Assembly (NCBI GenBank): GCA_031285415.1 | Contig: JAITWF010000024.1 | Span: 1 to 7,726, forward strand | Direction: 5' to 3' | DNA length: 7,726 nucleotides | Source: Deferribacteraceae bacterium | GTDB taxonomy: Bacteria; Chrysiogenota; Deferribacteres; Deferribacterales; JAISNW01 | Shown here: in pieces, positions 6,093 to 7,726 of the stretch | Numbering within the stretch: the stretch's first letter is position 1 | Layout of the letters: each line of letters opens with the position of its first letter | The notes under the pieces: generated by a model | What the model was told of the DNA's origin: nothing | What the model saw: only the letters and a program-made list of their open reading frames with translations | Databases searched by the model: none | Position numbers and translations under genes: made by a program

Positions 6093-7726
6093 ATGTCTCA
6101 AATTATCTATTCAAACACGTGGGGAGCCGCTAAGGCGCACTTTATTGCACAGACAAAGGTTGCAAACACCCCTACCCTAGTCTTAGCAACCGATCAGCGG
6201 CAGGCAGACCTATTATGTAACGAGCTTGCCCTCTTTAATAAATATAAGCTCGAGATCCTTCCATTCCCTGAATATCTCCACGAACCGTTTGACGATGTGC
6301 GCATTCGCCCCGATATATCGGCACAGCGTAGCCACACCCTTAAACGAATATTGGAGGGTGCCGACGCAATTATCATCACCACTCCGTATGCTATAATGAA
6401 AAAGCTGCCACCAGCGGAGTCGTTCATAGATTCGATAGTGACGCTATCTATACGGCAGATAATCCCTCAAGAGGAGCTAGTGGAGCTTCTGGACAAGCTC
6501 GGCTACCTACCTGTAGAGGTAGTAACAGGGGCTGGCGAGTTTTGCCTGCGTGGCGGAATAGTCGACCTCTTCCCTATCACCGCAAAGGAGCCGATACGTA
6601 TCGAATATTTCGACGATGAGATCGACCTGCTCTTCTCCTATAACGTCGAAAATCAGAAGAAAACCGCCAACGTCGAGCGGATAGAGCTACTGCCAGTATC
6701 GGAGCTCTTATTCACCTCAAAAGAGCTATCTGCAATGGATCTGCCCGATAATATAAAGGAAAATATTGATAACTTCGGCAAATTTGCAGGTCATCACTGG
6801 CTTGTACCCCTTGTATACTCAAAACCTGCCGCCTTTACAGATTATATCTCCGATAGTATCAATATCGTTATGCTAGAGGAGAGCTGGGTGGGGCTATTTG
6901 AACGCCTTTGGGTGTCGATCGTGGATAAATCCGCCAATAGCTCTATCCCAAACCCTACCGCCTCATTTATCGATATGCCAGAGATAAAGAGGTATTTTAG
7001 CACCAAGAAGATCTCCATCGTCACCGAAAGCGCCTCCGATGAGGGTGCAATACCGTGCAAATACCGCTCCGTCAAGGCTCGCTTCGCATTCGAGAAGGGG
7101 AATCTCTACTACTCCCTCACACAGGCGTTAAAGGAGATCAAACTCCTACAAAGTGAAGGGCTAGCCACCGTTATAGCGATGGAGAGCGACAGGTTTACCT
7201 CCCTTTTAAACGATTTCTGTAGAGATCACGAGATACCACTTCTTGAGGTCGGCTCTGTATCGCAGATTATCGGCGCAGGGCTGCACCTATACCGCAACAG
7301 GATCTCTGGTGGGTTTATCAGCGAAGCCGACAAGCTAGTGTTGATTACCGATGAGGAGATCTTCGGATTCATTCGCAGACGAAGCCGCCCTAAACAGAAA
7401 GATTCATTTAGCACACATATATCAGACCTCGAGGAGGGCGATTTTGTAGTCCACATCGATTACGGAATCGGCATATACAAAGGTCTGCACCATATGACTA
7501 TGGGCGATATCGAGGGGGATTACCTCAAGATCATATATGAGGGGGAGGAGATCCTCTATGTGCCGCTCGAAAGGATATCGCAGATACAGAAATATATCGG
7601 TATCGGCGATGCAAAACCACGGCTAGCAAGCCTTAGCAGCGCAAACTGGTCGAAATTAAAGGCAACCGCCAGAAGCCACGCCGCCAAGATCGCCCAAGAT
7701 CTCCTCAAACTATACGCCGAAAGGAA
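6093..7726 (+). CDS. mfd: Mfd, transcription-repair coupling factor (N-terminal part, cut by window end)
   Basis: Mfd removes RNA polymerase stalled at DNA damage and recruits UvrA for nucleotide excision repair. I translated the frame from the ATG at 6093 to the window edge: 544 codons, no stop. The UvrB-like N-terminal module includes LVLATDQRQADLL (29-41), LPFPEY (56-61) and the segment GEFCLRGGIVDLFP (148-161) followed by PIRIEYFDDEI (167-177). Arg153, Arg169 and Phe173 match E. coli Arg165, Arg181 and Phe185, which I recall as UvrA-contact residues. The RNA polymerase-interacting CarD-like domain starts at about 449 with GDFVVHIDYGIGIYKG and includes EGDYLKIIYEGEEILYVPLERI. A helical linker ending LLKLYAER (537-544) follows, as in other Mfd proteins. 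The helicase motor and C-terminal domain would lie beyond the window. The part before the CarD-like domain is slightly shorter than in E. coli. Confidence 0.96.
   Translation, partial: MSQIIYSNTWGAAKAHFIAQTKVANTPTLVLATDQRQADLLCNELALFNKYKLEILPFPEYLHEPFDDVRIRPDISAQRSHTLKRILEGADAIIITTPYAIMKKLPPAESFIDSIVTLSIRQIIPQEELVELLDKLGYLPVEVVTGAGEFCLRGGIVDLFPITAKEPIRIEYFDDEIDLLFSYNVENQKKTANVERIELLPVSELLFTSKELSAMDLPDNIKENIDNFGKFAGHHWLVPLVYSKPAAFTDYISDSINIVMLEESWVGLFERLWVSIVDKSANSSIPNPTASFIDMPEIKRYFSTKKISIVTESASDEGAIPCKYRSVKARFAFEKGNLYYSLTQALKEIKLLQSEGLATVIAMESDRFTSLLNDFCRDHEIPLLEVGSVSQIIGAGLHLYRNRISGGFISEADKLVLITDEEIFGFIRRRSRPKQKDSFSTHISDLEEGDFVVHIDYGIGIYKGLHHMTMGDIEGDYLKIIYEGEEILYVPLERISQIQKYIGIGDAKPRLASLSSANWSKLKATARSHAAKIAQDLLKLYAER

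Noticed and set aside
6093..7726. Truncated or frameshifted mfd
   Set aside because: The frame is open from the ATG to the last base and the domains are in normal order; it is incomplete only because the window ends.

Overview
The window is ordinary, densely coded chromosomal DNA from a Gram-negative, rod-shaped bacterium. It holds the complete elongasome (Rod complex) gene set on the minus strand, mreB-mreC-mreD-mrdA(PBP2)-rodA, and a divergent plus-strand pair: a small SIS-domain protein followed by the first part of mfd. Base composition is roughly balanced and ATA (Ile) and CTA (Leu) codons are frequent. The proteins look like those of deltaproteobacteria or Deferribacteres-type lineages, but I cannot name the organism and give that placement low confidence.

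Layout. Positions 22-2938 hold rodA and mrdA, which overlap by 17 bp. mreD (2919-3404) overlaps the GTG start of mrdA by 20 bp. A gap of about 140 bp between mreD and mreC contains a GC-rich, multi-hairpin inverted-repeat element (3428-3530), the only clearly non-coding structure in the operon. mreC (3547-4362) follows mreB (4368-5393) with 5 bp between them. An intergenic region of about 115 bp (5394-5509) must carry the promoters for both directions. On the plus strand the SIS protein (5510-6079) lies 13 bp before mfd, which starts at 6093 and runs off the window after 544 codons.

How the genes work together. MreB filaments at the inner membrane, with MreC and MreD, position and activate the RodA glycosyltransferase and PBP2 transpeptidase, which build the side wall. 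The SIS protein is most like DiaA/GmhA proteins. It has lost the GmhA metal and catalytic residues and the usual Ser/Thr sugar-phosphate loop, so it is probably a binding or regulatory protein rather than an isomerase. Mfd couples transcription to nucleotide excision repair.

I found no sign of an undescribed system, phage, insertion sequence with transposase, CRISPR or RNA gene. The points most worth a second look are the repeat element inside the operon, a probable all-Cys/His version of the PBP2 zinc site, and the degenerate SIS protein.
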